A DNA stretch of 27,207 bases from Paramuribaculum sp. (GCA_029062075.1 JAIDQW010000525.1:1-27207); one strand, 5' to 3'; shown: positions 8,017 through 17,703, numbered from the stretch's first letter. A program made the numbers and translations. Notes: generated by a model from the letters alone, not told the origin.

Positions 8017-8773
8017 AATCGGGATATTTCTTAAAAAGACTGGAAAGTTTCAGTCTCATAACTCCGAACACCGCCTCACTGAAAATGCTGCTGTTCATCT
8101 TGCTCTCGCCGAGAACACGATTAACAAAAATAATTGGCACCTCCTTTATTTTGAATCCATATTTGAATGCGGTGAATTTCATCTCAATCTGGAAAGCATA
8201 GCCCTTGAACCGAATATTGTCAAGCGGCAGAGCCTCAAGCACCCTGCGGGTGTAGCACACAAAGCCTGCAGTTGTGTCTCTCACAGGCAATCCGGTGACT
8301 ATACGCACATAAGCCGAAGCATAGTACGACATCAGTACCCTTCCCATAGGCCAGTTCACCACATTGACTCCGGTTACATACCGTGACCCGATCGACATAT
8401 CGGCTCCATCCACAGCACAGGCATTGCGCAGCGGTATCAGATCAGCCGGATTATGCGAAAAGTCAGCATCCATCTCAAAAATATACTCATAACCCAAAGC
8501 GAGTGACTCCTTGAAACCTGCTATGTATGCGGTGCCGAGTCCCTGCTTACCCTCACGCTCGGTGAGGTGTATTCTCCCCGGATTTTCTTTCCGGAGCTCT
8601 CGTACAATATCAGCGGTGCCGTCCGGAGAACCGTCGTCAATCACAAGTATATCGAATCTTTGCGGCAGTGCGATAACCGCCTCACATATCGCCCTGATAT
8701 TCTCTTTTTCGTTGTAGGTAGGAATGATTACAACGCTATCTGACCTGTCTGTTGTCTGTAAATGTTCTGACAT
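8000..8773 (-). CDS. Polyprenol-phosphate mannosyltransferase-like GT2 glycosyltransferase, 257 aa
   Basis: A family-2 inverting glycosyltransferase of the DPM1 type, which moves a sugar (classically mannose from GDP-mannose) onto a polyprenyl phosphate at the inner face of the cytoplasmic membrane. It shows VVIIPTYNEKENI at 14-26, VIDDGSPDGT at 44-53, GLGTAYIAGF at 78-87, and the metal-binding DAD at 102-104 in FEMDADFSHNP. RDTTAGFVCYTR near 165-176 and GYAFQIEM near 191-198 also match DPM1. There is no C-terminal transmembrane region, so it resembles the soluble DPM1 class. Donor sugar and final acceptor are not determined by the sequence. It begins 2 bases after the barrel-protein stop codon and overlaps pyrC by 17 bases. 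Confidence 0.9.
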   Translation of the reverse strand: MSEHLQTTDRSDSVVIIPTYNEKENIRAICEAVIALPQRFDILVIDDGSPDGTADIVRELRKENPGRIHLTEREGKQGLGTAYIAGFKESLALGYEYIFEMDADFSHNPADLIPLRNACAVDGADMSIGSRYVTGVNVVNWPMGRVLMSYYASAYVRIVTGLPVRDTTAGFVCYTRRVLEALPLDNIRFKGYAFQIEMKFTAFKYGFKIKEVPIIFVNRVLGESKMNSSIFSEAVFGVMRLKLSSLFKKYPDYGKRD

Positions 8774-8775
8774 CT

Positions 8776-10437
8776 TTAGAATTTCAATGTTACTCCCGCG
8801 AGCCCGGTTATACCCTGAGATTGAACACCACCTAAATAGTGGAAGTGTTTGTTGAAAAGATTCTCACCCTCAAGAAAAACCGAAACATTCTCATTAATCC
8901 GGTATCCGGCTCCAAGATTGGCGGTATTTACCGAACCGAGCTCATCCTCGCCCGCCTTACGCTTTCCGCGAAGAATATAACTCAATGAAATGTCAAGTTT
9001 TTCAATAGGTGAATATGACGCGATTGCCTCTATCACATATTTCGCCCTGTCACGCCACATATAATAGGCTTTGGCAATATCATCGCTACCGGAAGCCATT
9101 TCGGCACCGACCTGCGCCTGCAACTTCTTACCATAGCGGTAGCCCGCCTTAACACCGCCGTGCCAGCCGCTTATATTAACCGGTCCCATACCTTTTTGGG
9201 CATTGCCAAGCGGCATAATCCATTCGTTGGCTTTGGCCCATCCGCCGAATATTTCCAGATATGCTCCTTTGAAAGGACCGAATGAAAGACCGGCATCAAC
9301 AGTGAGCGGAATATGCGAATTTTCGTATGCAAACATCTGAGCCACATACGGCATATCAAAGTAGAGGGATGAAGCGGTGTTCTGCACCTCTCCGCCACCT
9401 ACTTTTATATTTACTCCAAACATATTTAACGGTTTGTAATCCACCTTCACATCGGGAGCTATATGGATCGCTTTACCGGCACCGTGGGTAATATCAACCT
9501 TGACACCCAGATTCACCGAGAGATTATTTGTACTGTAACTATAACCCGGTGTCAACCGCAGAAGCCATGTGTTAAGCACCCGGTTGGAATCTTCCTCAAC
9601 CGTCATAGGTGTGCGCAGATAATCAAAATCAACTCCGATACGCACCTTAGATGAAGCTGACATCGCGAAGCCGCCCTCTGCATTTAAGTTGAATTTATTC
9701 TGGCGTATAGGTGCTCTGTATAGATAGATCAGCCCTTTATTATCACTGCATTTATTCTGATTGATGAACGCGAAACGGGAAAAGCCTCCGCCAATACCGT
9801 AAAACAAACCCTCCCCGCTATCTTTCCTCCATGAGAGATCTGCGTTTACATTATTTACTCCCTGGCGGTCATTCAGGAGCTCCGGAGCATAGTAGTAATA
9901 ATATGAGTAGTCTGCGAGAGCAGTCAATATGGCATCAGCTCCTGTATGATGACTTAAATTAATGCCAAGCGAAGCGGCATGATTCTTATGGTCATCACTC
10001 TTCTTATCCGGATTAGCAGCATATTTCCCCAAATTTGGATTATATATCCTTCCATTGTATTGCATCCAGGCTCCAAGGTGGGTTTTATCAGTATTGATAA
10101 ACCTGTAGCCTGCTGAGGCGGATGCATTAAACATGGGCATAAACCCGATTGATGCGTAGCCCGGATACACCTTCAGCATATCTGTAGCCGGATGGTAGAG
10201 CGGCAGAGCAAATATCGAGGGGGTAACGCCCACAGGACGGTCAACGAGACTGTAATTCAGATTGGATTTTGCCACCGCAGGGAGAGATATCACCGGTGAT
10301 ACGGGTAATTTGTCGGCATCGCGATATTCCGGCACGATGTCTCGTTCTATTTTAATCTCCTTGTTAAGCGACTGGGCACCGGCGCATACTGCAAGACCAA
10401 TTGCTGCCGAAAAAAACGCTAATCTTTCTTTTCTCAT
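8776..10437 (-). CDS. Outer-membrane beta-barrel protein, TonB-receptor-like C-terminus without plug, 553 aa
   Basis: No specific function recognised. Residues 1-21 look like a Sec signal peptide (MRKERLAFFSAAIGLAVCAGA, cleavage before Gln). The rest is rich in alternating aromatic and polar residues typical of amphipathic beta strands, with strand-like blocks such as HLGAWMQYNGRIY and ADYSYYYYYAP. The C-terminal VFLEGENLFNKHFHY and a final Phe resemble the end of TonB-dependent receptors. There is no room for, or sign of, the N-terminal plug domain. It follows the TPR gene by 8 bases and precedes the DPM1-like gene by 2, so all are probably co-expressed. An outer-membrane location is well supported. 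A role with the TPR protein in envelope assembly or transport is inference. Confidence 0.82.
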   Translation of the reverse strand: MRKERLAFFSAAIGLAVCAGAQSLNKEIKIERDIVPEYRDADKLPVSPVISLPAVAKSNLNYSLVDRPVGVTPSIFALPLYHPATDMLKVYPGYASIGFMPMFNASASAGYRFINTDKTHLGAWMQYNGRIYNPNLGKYAANPDKKSDDHKNHAASLGINLSHHTGADAILTALADYSYYYYYAPELLNDRQGVNNVNADLSWRKDSGEGLFYGIGGGFSRFAFINQNKCSDNKGLIYLYRAPIRQNKFNLNAEGGFAMSASSKVRIGVDFDYLRTPMTVEEDSNRVLNTWLLRLTPGYSYSTNNLSVNLGVKVDITHGAGKAIHIAPDVKVDYKPLNMFGVNIKVGGGEVQNTASSLYFDMPYVAQMFAYENSHIPLTVDAGLSFGPFKGAYLEIFGGWAKANEWIMPLGNAQKGMGPVNISGWHGGVKAGYRYGKKLQAQVGAEMASGSDDIAKAYYMWRDRAKYVIEAIASYSPIEKLDISLSYILRGKRKAGEDELGSVNTANLGAGYRINENVSVFLEGENLFNKHFHYLGGVQSQGITGLAGVTLKF

Positions 10438-10445
10438 ATCGCCGA

Positions 10446-13424
10446 TTATTTAAGTCTTTTTTCAATCATATCAAAAATATCCGCTTCGCTGCCCGGATAG
10501 TTTTCCTTGAGGGTGCGGAGGTACTCATCCGCTTCAAATGTTTCACCTTGCGCTCTGAGAGCATCACTGAGCACTATGAAACCTCTTGCAAGCCAATATG
10601 CGTGTGGCGGATTCGCATTAATAAACTCATCAGCCACTTTCGCAGCCTCCTCGCTCTTTCCGTCGGCAACAAGCGATTCGGCGAGAGATACAGCACTCCT
10701 TGCACCGTAAATCTCAGCCGGATTCACCATCAGTTCGCGCCATATTTCACGTGCCTTTTCAGCATTACCGCTGCGACTGAGGGCGAGAGCCTTCGAGTAT
10801 TTTATTTCAGAGATGCTTGATTGTGAGCCTGCAGATGTTGACAGAAGTGCGTCAGCCACCTCAATCACTTCATTATCCTCACCCATAGCGAGCGCGGAGC
10901 GCATGTAGCCCATGCGTGCCTCATGCAGGTTGCGTGTGCCGGTTGCCTTGGCTGACAATTCACGGAATGTTTCCAGAGCCAGCTCCCCTTTTCCGAGAGC
11001 CATTTCCGATTCTGCCTTTATAAGCATGGCATCCTCAGCGGCAGATGCATCAGGATACGATTTCAGCAAAGTGCCCGAGAACTGAAGCGCGCTGTTATAG
11101 TCCGCCTTATTATATGATGCTTCCGCGAGATAGAACAGCGCCTGTGCCTCATGGATACCCTTTGGATAATCCCTGATATATTTAGTCAGGTTATCTGTCT
11201 TATCATCGTTAATGTAGTCAGCCTCAGCTGTGCTGAACGCAAGAGCATCAAGTTCGGAAGGGTTGATGGAGGGTGCGTCAGGCACGTTTGACATGAACTG
11301 CACAAAAGCCTGGAGATTTCCATCTTCGGCATAGATGCGCTTGAGGTCATCGATAGCGAGGGTAGCTTCCTCACTGGTAGGATAGGTTTTGATCACCTTT
11401 TTATAATTGTCTATCGCCGAAGTACGGTCACCTTTGTTCAGATAGGTAATTGCCAGCTGGAGCATACCTTTTCTGCCGTATGCCGTGGAGCCGAATTTAG
11501 CAAGAAGAGTGTTATATACCTCAATCGTTTTGGGCATATCTCCTAATGCGGAATAAGCCTCTGCCTTTTCCAGCAGAGCGGCAGGCGCAAGCGCTGATGC
11601 CGGGAAGTTCCGCATCATCTGGTCAAGTTTGACTATCTTTTCGGAGTGTTTTTTCTGTAGTCCCGCCATTACTGCCTGCTGATACATCGGGTAATCGCCG
11701 GCAGCGGGATTCATAGCATACGCTTTGTCATAGCTTTCTGCCGCCTCGGCAAACTTCGAGCTGTAGTAAAGGCAATCCCCTATACGGCTCAAGGCGTCCG
11801 CTTTCATCTCGATGGCGGCATTAGAGGCGGCAACGACTCGGAAATTAGCGAGAGCCTGCTCATACTTATCGGTTGCAAACTGAGAGTAAGCGAGGTTATA
11901 TCTTGCCAATAAGGAGTTGGAATCATTGGCTCCCGCTTTGCTCAGAAATCGTGTGAAGCAGTTTGCCGCACCGTCATAGTTGCCGTTGTCGTAAAAACAG
12001 AGTCCCTGCCACAGCAGTGCCTGACGTGCCACTGAGGCATCGCTCGGCGACATTGTTGCCGCTTCGGCAAAACGCTTCAACGCCTCGGTGATTTTGCCTG
12101 CCGAATAATCGCGGGTTCCGGACATGAAGAGCGCGCGCTGCTTTACGAGCAACATGGATTTTGAAGGATTCTTTATCCTGCCTGCTACACGCAGCACGTT
12201 TTCAAAATCGTTATCCGACATATACCCGTCAAGAATATATTTTTCCACTTCGGGAGCATATTTTGACTGTGGATAGTCTGTGAGGAAATTTTCAAACAGC
12301 GCGACTGAATTTGCAAACGGTAATCTACCCCCGTTTGATTTAGCAACAGCGTAATTATAGAGAGCTTCCTCCGAAACCCCTTTGTCAAAATTGAGTTTGA
12401 ACGCTTTTTCAAAAGCCATGAGGGCACCGGTTGTATTACCGTCTGACACATAGCACTGCCCCAGATACAGGTTCGCGCTCTGCCCCATAGCGTCATCCTG
12501 CGCGGTAACTCTCTTGAACATTGTTGCCGCGCCTCCGTAGTTACCGGTGTGATATTCACTAACACCGAGAATATAGGCTGTTGACGGTTTGATATCCTCA
12601 CCGACCTCGCGCACATAGTTTTTGAGATAAGGAATAGCCTCAGCTTCCCTGCCGAGATTAAACAGCGATTCACCTGCTATTCGGCATGCCTCGGCATTGT
12701 ATTCCGGTACAGCCTTGGCCGCGATAACCGCACGAGCGTTTGAGAGCGCGTTTTCAAAACGGTGTTCGGCAAAGTCAATCTGGGCTATGTAATATTTGGC
12801 GTATTGGGAGAATTTTGTACCGGTCGCTACGCTTGAGAATACCGGGAGTGCTTTTTTGTAATCGCCCTGAGTGTATGCTATATAGGCGAGATAAAATTCA
12901 CGCTCAACCTTATATTCGCCTTTTGCCGACAGAGTTGCGAACAATCCTGCGGCTTTGTCGAGATCGCCTAGCGCAAGGAGAGAGTAAGCTTTGTGATATA
13001 TCAGGCTCTGTGCTGAAGCCGGTGAGAAGCTATTTTCATCAAGAGTGTTATAAATGCTCAGCGCCTCTGTGAAATCATGCTTGTCGAAAAAGCTGTTTGC
13101 CAAAGTCAGCTTCGCTTCGCAGCAGAGTGGCGAAGCGGGATAGGTGCCAATCCATGCTTTCAGCCTGGCAACTGAGGAGTCATCCCCCTCTTTAACAGCC
13201 GCCAGAGCCTCCAATAGTGAGGCTTCTTCAATCTGCTCGGGTGTAGGGTTCAGTGATTTCAGTTTAGACAACTGGTCAACACACCCTACGGGATTATTAT
13301 CCTTAAGCATTTTTCGAGCGCGCAAAAGATATCCTGCCGCATCGGGAGAATTTAGCTGCGCAAAGGCACTTGCTGCAATCACAGCCGCGCAAAGTGCCGT
13401 TGAGGCTAATCTAAGGCATTTCAT
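10446..13424 (-). CDS. Exported tetratricopeptide-repeat protein, 992 aa
   Basis: A large exported TPR solenoid, presumably a periplasmic or outer-membrane-associated scaffold. I choose the ATG at 13424, which gives a clean signal peptide (MKCLRLASTALCAAVIAASAFA, cleavage before Gln). The in-frame GTG 24 bases upstream lies inside the putative promoter box. Dozens of helical pairs with TPR-like signatures run through the protein, for example LIYHKAYSLLALGDLDKAAGLF, EALYNYAVAKSNGG and ALLWQGLCFYDNGNYDGAANCF, alternating with ETFREL/YKKVI-type second helices. The organisation resembles BamD/CpoB-like TPR proteins but is far longer. It is first in a four-gene unit with a beta-barrel protein, a polyprenol-phosphate glycosyltransferase and pyrC. 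Biochemical role unknown. Confidence 0.88.
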   Translation of the reverse strand: MKCLRLASTALCAAVIAASAFAQLNSPDAAGYLLRARKMLKDNNPVGCVDQLSKLKSLNPTPEQIEEASLLEALAAVKEGDDSSVARLKAWIGTYPASPLCCEAKLTLANSFFDKHDFTEALSIYNTLDENSFSPASAQSLIYHKAYSLLALGDLDKAAGLFATLSAKGEYKVEREFYLAYIAYTQGDYKKALPVFSSVATGTKFSQYAKYYIAQIDFAEHRFENALSNARAVIAAKAVPEYNAEACRIAGESLFNLGREAEAIPYLKNYVREVGEDIKPSTAYILGVSEYHTGNYGGAATMFKRVTAQDDAMGQSANLYLGQCYVSDGNTTGALMAFEKAFKLNFDKGVSEEALYNYAVAKSNGGRLPFANSVALFENFLTDYPQSKYAPEVEKYILDGYMSDNDFENVLRVAGRIKNPSKSMLLVKQRALFMSGTRDYSAGKITEALKRFAEAATMSPSDASVARQALLWQGLCFYDNGNYDGAANCFTRFLSKAGANDSNSLLARYNLAYSQFATDKYEQALANFRVVAASNAAIEMKADALSRIGDCLYYSSKFAEAAESYDKAYAMNPAAGDYPMYQQAVMAGLQKKHSEKIVKLDQMMRNFPASALAPAALLEKAEAYSALGDMPKTIEVYNTLLAKFGSTAYGRKGMLQLAITYLNKGDRTSAIDNYKKVIKTYPTSEEATLAIDDLKRIYAEDGNLQAFVQFMSNVPDAPSINPSELDALAFSTAEADYINDDKTDNLTKYIRDYPKGIHEAQALFYLAEASYNKADYNSALQFSGTLLKSYPDASAAEDAMLIKAESEMALGKGELALETFRELSAKATGTRNLHEARMGYMRSALAMGEDNEVIEVADALLSTSAGSQSSISEIKYSKALALSRSGNAEKAREIWRELMVNPAEIYGARSAVSLAESLVADGKSEEAAKVADEFINANPPHAYWLARGFIVLSDALRAQGETFEADEYLRTLKENYPGSEADIFDMIEKRLK

Positions 13425-13447
13425 TGTCGTGAAGATTATACTTTGCA

Positions 13448-13455
13448 CAAAGGTA
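13448..13455 (-). promoter_or_regulatory. Putative -7 box of the TPR-barrel-DPM1-pyrC unit
   Basis: Reads TACCTTTG on the minus strand, a match to TAnnTTTG, 23 bases before the chosen ATG of the TPR gene. It supports that ATG over the GTG at 13448, which overlaps the box. A TTTTTTG run, also the U-tract of the pgi terminator, lies 14 bases upstream. Confidence 0.6.
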
Positions 13456-13469
13456 CAATAAATTCAATA

Positions 13470-13512
13470 CAAAAAATGCCCTCCGGCGGGACAAAATCCC
13501 GAAGAAGGGCAT
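13470..13512 (-). terminator. Intrinsic terminator after pgi
   Basis: Outer arms ATGCCCT/AGGGCAT (13506-13512 and 13476-13482 in minus-strand order) with an inner CGGGA/TCCCG stem form a hairpin starting about 20 bases after the pgi stop. It is followed on the minus strand by six T residues. It separates the lysS-gpsA-pgi unit from the TPR operon. Confidence 0.85.
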
Positions 13513-13532
13513 CTTAGACTTTATATTGTCAC

Positions 13533-14882
13533 TCAGGCATTACCTGACAGACGTTTTTTCATCGCTTCGGTTTCTTTTTCGTAGCCGGGCTTTTCAAGCA
13601 GAGCAAACATATTTTTCTTATATGCCTCAACTCCGGGCTGGTTGAACGGGTTTACACCAAGCATGTAACCGCTGATGCCGCAAGCTTTTTCAAAGAAATA
13701 GATGAGCTGACCTATATATTCCTCGCTGAGAGCGGGAAGGGTGATTACTATATTGGGCACACCGCCGTCTATATGGGCGATGCGTGTGCCAAGCTCAGCC
13801 ATTTTGTTAACCTGGTCTATGCGCTTTCCGGCAAGGAAGTTCAGTCCGTCCAGGTTGGCATTGTCGGTAGGTACAATCACCTCGTGATCCTGCTTTTCAA
13901 GAGTCAGCACTGTTTCAAAGATGGTGCGTTCGCCGTCCTGAATCCACTGTCCCATGGAGTGAAGGTCGGTAGTGAGGTCAACAGATGCGGGGAATATACC
14001 TTTGCCGTCCTTACCCTCGCTCTCGCCGTATAGCTGTTTCCACCACTCAGCGAAATAGTGCAGCTTGGGGCAGTAGTTGGCAAGTATCTCGGTTTTCTTA
14101 CCTGCACGATAAAGAGCGTTTCTTGTCTGGGCATATAATTGCGCGGGGTTCTGTTCGCCCGGTTTGGCAGTGACAGCCTCCATATCGGCAGCACCTTTCA
14201 TAAGTGCCTTGATGCTGTAGCCGGCAACAGCTATCGGGAGCAGCCCTACGGGTGAAAGCACGGAGAAACGTCCGCCAACATTGTCTGCAATAACGAAAGT
14301 TTTGTAACCCTCTTCTGTAGCGAGCTGACGCAAAGCACCACGCTTTTCATCGGTAATAGCAACGATGCGCTCGGCAGCCTGCTCTTTACCGACCTGCTTT
14401 TCAAGCATATCCTTAAGGAGCCGGAAGGCGATAGCCGGTTCTGTTGTGGTGCCGCTCTTTGATATTACGATGATACCGAATTTCTTGTCTCTGAGCAGGT
14501 CCATGAGCTCAAACATATAGTCCTCACCGATATTCTGCCCTGCGAAAATCACTTTTGGGTTACCGGCAGAGAGCTTGTAAGCAGCAAAAGAATCGCTAAG
14601 TGCCTCAATTACAGCTTTTGCGCCGAGATAAGAACCGCCGATGCCTATGCACACAACATATTCACAGCTTTTCTGCAATTTTGCCGCTGTTGCTTCAATG
14701 TCATCAAGCAGTGCCTGAGGTGTTGCTGACGGCAGATTAACCCAGCCGAGAAAATCATTTCCTGCTCCGGTGCCTTTGTCAACAATTTCGAGACACTTTT
14801 CAGCCTCGGCATCGAGCGCCTTGATGGTGTCGGTACTTACTGTCTGATAAACAGACGATACATTTACTTCGATAGATTTCAT
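13533..14882 (-). CDS. pgi: Glucose-6-phosphate isomerase, 449 aa
   Basis: Interconverts glucose-6-phosphate and fructose-6-phosphate. It is the short, Bacillus-type form of about 450 residues rather than the 550-residue enterobacterial form. Visible motifs are [18 protein letters not shown] near 78-95, the sugar-phosphate site [11 protein letters not shown] at 140-150, [14 protein letters not shown] near 203-216, and the catalytic GESEGK (Glu289) with DLHSMGQ (His308). The C-terminal signature [17 protein letters not shown] at 409-425 contains the conserved Lys422. It follows gpsA by 24 bases and ends at a strong terminator, so it is the last gene of lysS-gpsA-pgi. Identification is secure. 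Confidence 0.97.
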   Translation of the reverse strand: MKSIEVNVSSVYQTVSTDTIKALDAEAEKCLEIVDKGTGAGNDFLGWVNLPSATPQALLDDIEATAAKLQKSCEYVVCIGIGGSYLGAKAVIEALSDSFAAYKLSAGNPKVIFAGQNIGEDYMFELMDLLRDKKFGIIVISKSGTTTEPAIAFRLLKDMLEKQVGKEQAAERIVAITDEKRGALRQLATEEGYKTFVIADNVGGRFSVLSPVGLLPIAVAGYSIKALMKGAADMEAVTAKPGEQNPAQLYAQTRNALYRAGKKTEILANYCPKLHYFAEWWKQLYGESEGKDGKGIFPASVDLTTDLHSMGQWIQDGERTIFETVLTLEKQDHEVIVPTDNANLDGLNFLAGKRIDQVNKMAELGTRIAHIDGGVPNIVITLPALSEEYIGQLIYFFEKACGISGYMLGVNPFNQPGVEAYKKNMFALLEKPGYEKETEAMKKRLSGNA

Positions 14883-14906
14883 TGTCCGTATATTATTTTT
14901 AATTAA

Positions 14907-15902
14907 TCAAATGAATGTATCAGCCATGTCGCGGATAGCCTTTGAGGCATTGACGCCACGGTAAAGAATGTCATACACCCCGTCAAGTATCGGCATAGGC
15001 ACATCGTATTGCCCGTTTATCTCGTGAATACATTTGGTGCCGTAATATCCCTCGGCGGTCTGCTCCATTTCCATGCGCGCTGCCTTGACGGAATATCCCT
15101 TGCCTATCATCGCTCCGAAGTTGTGATTTCTGCTGAACCTTGAATATGAGGTTACGAGAAGGTCTCCGAGATAAACAGAGTCGCATATCTGACGCGGACG
15201 CGGACACACTGTGTCAACAAACCGCTCCATTTCACGGATGGCATTGCTAACGAGCATTGCGAGAAAATTGTCACCACTCTTCAGTCCATGCACTATTCCG
15301 GCGGCAATCGAATAAACGTTTTTGAGAACGGCAGCGTACTCTATGCCGTTTACATCGGTTGAGGTAATTGTTTTTAGAGCCTTGCCGCTCAAACAGTTGG
15401 CGAATTTTTCGGCTATGAAGATATCGGGACATCCGATAGTGAGATAGCTCTGACGACCAAGCGCAACCTCCTCGGCATGACAAGGTCCGCTCACAACGAG
15501 GGTTCTCTTGATATCCACGCCGAAACGCTTCTGCATATATGTTGAGATAATCAGATTATCGTCCGGCACAATACCTTTTACAGCCGATACAACGAATTTG
15601 TCAGATATATCTACTTTGATTTTATCTACATGAGCCTTGAAATATGGCGAGGGCATAACGAGCAGAAGAGTATCCGCCTGCGAACACACATAGTTTATAT
15701 CCGATGAGAATTCAATTCTCTCTATATCGAATACCACATCGCTCAGGTATGCCGGGTTTCTGCGGTGTCTCTTGAAATATTCAATACGGTCATCACGCCG
15801 CATGTACCAGAGAATGGTCTCGCAGTTGTCAAGCAAAAGTTTGGCAAGCGCAGTTGCCCAGCTTCCGCCACCCATCACCGCTACTGTTCCGGGAAAATTC
15901 AT
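14907..15902 (-). CDS. gpsA: NAD(P)-dependent glycerol-3-phosphate dehydrogenase, 331 aa
   Basis: Reduces dihydroxyacetone phosphate to sn-glycerol-3-phosphate for phospholipid synthesis. The dinucleotide-binding loop is VAVMGGGSWATALAK at 7-21. Further family motifs are SAVKGI at 106-111, SGPCHAEEVA at 138-147 (a form of the SGPSFAxEVA motif), the catalytic Lys194 in AAVLKNVYSIAAGI, GLKSGDN at 206-212, and GDLLVTSYSRFSRNHNFG near 246-263. Length is normal. It lies 31 bases after lysS and 24 bases before pgi, linking lipid precursor supply to central sugar phosphates in one transcription unit. Identification is secure. Confidence 0.96.
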   Translation of the reverse strand: MNFPGTVAVMGGGSWATALAKLLLDNCETILWYMRRDDRIEYFKRHRRNPAYLSDVVFDIERIEFSSDINYVCSQADTLLLVMPSPYFKAHVDKIKVDISDKFVVSAVKGIVPDDNLIISTYMQKRFGVDIKRTLVVSGPCHAEEVALGRQSYLTIGCPDIFIAEKFANCLSGKALKTITSTDVNGIEYAAVLKNVYSIAAGIVHGLKSGDNFLAMLVSNAIREMERFVDTVCPRPRQICDSVYLGDLLVTSYSRFSRNHNFGAMIGKGYSVKAARMEMEQTAEGYYGTKCIHEINGQYDVPMPILDGVYDILYRGVNASKAIRDMADTFI

Positions 15903-15933
15903 GGTGCTATAACAAATAAAATAATCAGTGGGT

Positions 15934-17703
15934 TCAAGCCTCGTTTTCTGTAGGAGGACACTTTTCAGCGGCGGCAGCTATCCAGCCCTTCACATCGTCA
16001 ATGGTCGGATTTACCAGTTCAAGCTTAAACTTCTTGTTGAGCCCGCAGAGTTCCTGCTGAAGTTTTCCCGCTGAAGCGGTAGTTGCCAGCTGAGCAACAG
16101 TGAGCACTCCGAGTTTATGGAGCGGGGCAACCCAATCCTCAGGCACACCAACTTCGCCGAAAACAGCCTCGTTATCACGCTTGCGTGTCTTTTCGGGACG
16201 CATCTGCGGGAAGAAGAGAACCTCCTGGATGGTAGATTGTCCTGTCATCAGCATAACCAGACGGTCCATGCCGATACCCATACCGGATGTGGGAGGCATA
16301 CCATATTCAAGAGCGCGGATGAAGTCGTGGTCAATAATCATAGCTTCATCATCACCCTTTTCACTGAGCTTCATCTGCTCCACAAAGCGCTCGTACTGGT
16401 CAATCGGGTCGTTGAGCTCGGAATATGCATTTGCAAGCTCCTTGCCGTTCACCATCAGCTCGAAGCGCTCGGTCAGCTCGGGATTGTTACGGTGACGCTT
16501 GGTGAGAGGCGACATTTCAATAGGATAGTCTATGATAAATGTGGGCTGAATGTAATTACCCTCGCACTTTTCACCGAAAATCTCATCAATGAGCTTGCCT
16601 TTGCCCATAGACTCGTCGGTTTCAATGCCAAGTTTGCCGCACACTTCACGGAGTTGCTTCTCATCCATGCCGCTGATGTCAATGCCGGTGAAATGCTTGA
16701 TAGAGTCGATCATGGTGACTCGCGGGAATGGTGTCTTGAAGCTGATGATATTGTCACCGACCTTAACTTCGGTGGTGCCGTTTACATCAAGGCATATCTT
16801 TTCGAGCATACGCTCGGTAAAATCCATCATCCAGTTGTAGTCCTTGTAAGCCACATAGATTTCCATGGCAGTAAACTCAGGATTGTGGGTGCGGTCCATA
16901 CCCTCGTTGCGGAAGTTCTTGGAGAATTCATAAACCCCCTCGAATCCGCCTACAATCAGACGCTTCAGGTAAAGCTCGTCGGCGATACGGAGATATAGCG
17001 GAATATCGAGCGCATTGTGGTGGGTGATGAATGGACGGGCAGAAGCTCCACCGGGAATCGACTGAAGGATAGGAGTCTCCACCTCGATATAGCCGGCGCT
17101 GTTGAAATACTCGCGCATGGAGTTATACACCTTTGTGCGCTTCATGAATATCTCCTTCACGCCATCATTAACCACGAGGTCAACATATCTGCGGCGATAG
17201 CGCAGCTCAGGGTCATCAAAGGCATCGTAGGTCACACCGTCCTTAACCTTTACAATAGGCAGCGGGCGGAGAGACTTGCCGAGGAATGTGATTTTTTCGG
17301 CATGAACGGTAATCTCACCCATCTGGGTGCGGAACACATAGCCTTCCACTCCGATGAAGTCGCCTATATCAAGCAGTTTTTTGATGACTGTGTTATAAAA
17401 TTCCTTATCCTCTCCCGGACAGATGTCGTCACGGCTCACATACACCTGAATCCTGCCCTCGGAGTCCTGAATTTCGAGAAACGAAGCCTTACCCATTATT
17501 CGGCGGCTCATCACTCTGCCGGCGATAGTCACCTGCCGGCGGGGAGCTTCATCAGAGAACTCCTTCTTTATATCTTCGGTATGGGCTGTTACCACATATT
17601 CTGCTGCGGGAAAAGGGTCTATGCCACGCGCACGCAGCTCTTCGAGACTGCCGCGGCGAACGATTTCCTGCTCACTGAGTTCAAGAATATTCTTAGTTGC
17701 CAT
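15934..17703 (-). CDS. lysS: Lysyl-tRNA synthetase (class II) with C-terminal extension, 589 aa
   Basis: Charges tRNA-Lys with lysine. The N-terminal OB-fold anticodon-binding domain spans roughly 55-140 (VTIAGRVMSRRIMGKASF...). The class II core has motif 1 near 205-222 (YIEVETPILQSIPGGASA), motif 2 near 264-282 (FRNEGMDRTHNPEFTAMEI) and motif 3 near 474-487 (GMGIGMDRLVMLMT). The typical core ends at LFFPQMRPE near 504. About 85 further residues follow, with a helical domain (VPEDWVAPLHKLGVLTVAQL...LCGLNKKFKLEL). Proteobacterial LysS lacks this, but I recall a similar tail in Bacteroidota LysRS. A good promoter lies just upstream, and gpsA and pgi follow in the same unit. Confidence 0.97.
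   Translation of the reverse strand: MATKNILELSEQEIVRRGSLEELRARGIDPFPAAEYVVTAHTEDIKKEFSDEAPRRQVTIAGRVMSRRIMGKASFLEIQDSEGRIQVYVSRDDICPGEDKEFYNTVIKKLLDIGDFIGVEGYVFRTQMGEITVHAEKITFLGKSLRPLPIVKVKDGVTYDAFDDPELRYRRRYVDLVVNDGVKEIFMKRTKVYNSMREYFNSAGYIEVETPILQSIPGGASARPFITHHNALDIPLYLRIADELYLKRLIVGGFEGVYEFSKNFRNEGMDRTHNPEFTAMEIYVAYKDYNWMMDFTERMLEKICLDVNGTTEVKVGDNIISFKTPFPRVTMIDSIKHFTGIDISGMDEKQLREVCGKLGIETDESMGKGKLIDEIFGEKCEGNYIQPTFIIDYPIEMSPLTKRHRNNPELTERFELMVNGKELANAYSELNDPIDQYERFVEQMKLSEKGDDEAMIIDHDFIRALEYGMPPTSGMGIGMDRLVMLMTGQSTIQEVLFFPQMRPEKTRKRDNEAVFGEVGVPEDWVAPLHKLGVLTVAQLATTASAGKLQQELCGLNKKFKLELVNPTIDDVKGWIAAAAEKCPPTENEA

Noticed and set aside
13425..13448. GTG start for the TPR protein, 24 bases upstream
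   Set aside because: The GTG overlaps the promoter -7 box, and starting there would put eight non-hydrophobic residues before a clean signal peptide.
16117..16998. Plus-strand open frame of 293 codons opposite lysS
   Set aside because: It is fully antisense to the well-conserved lysS core, has no recognisable domain and is best explained as a codon-bias shadow.
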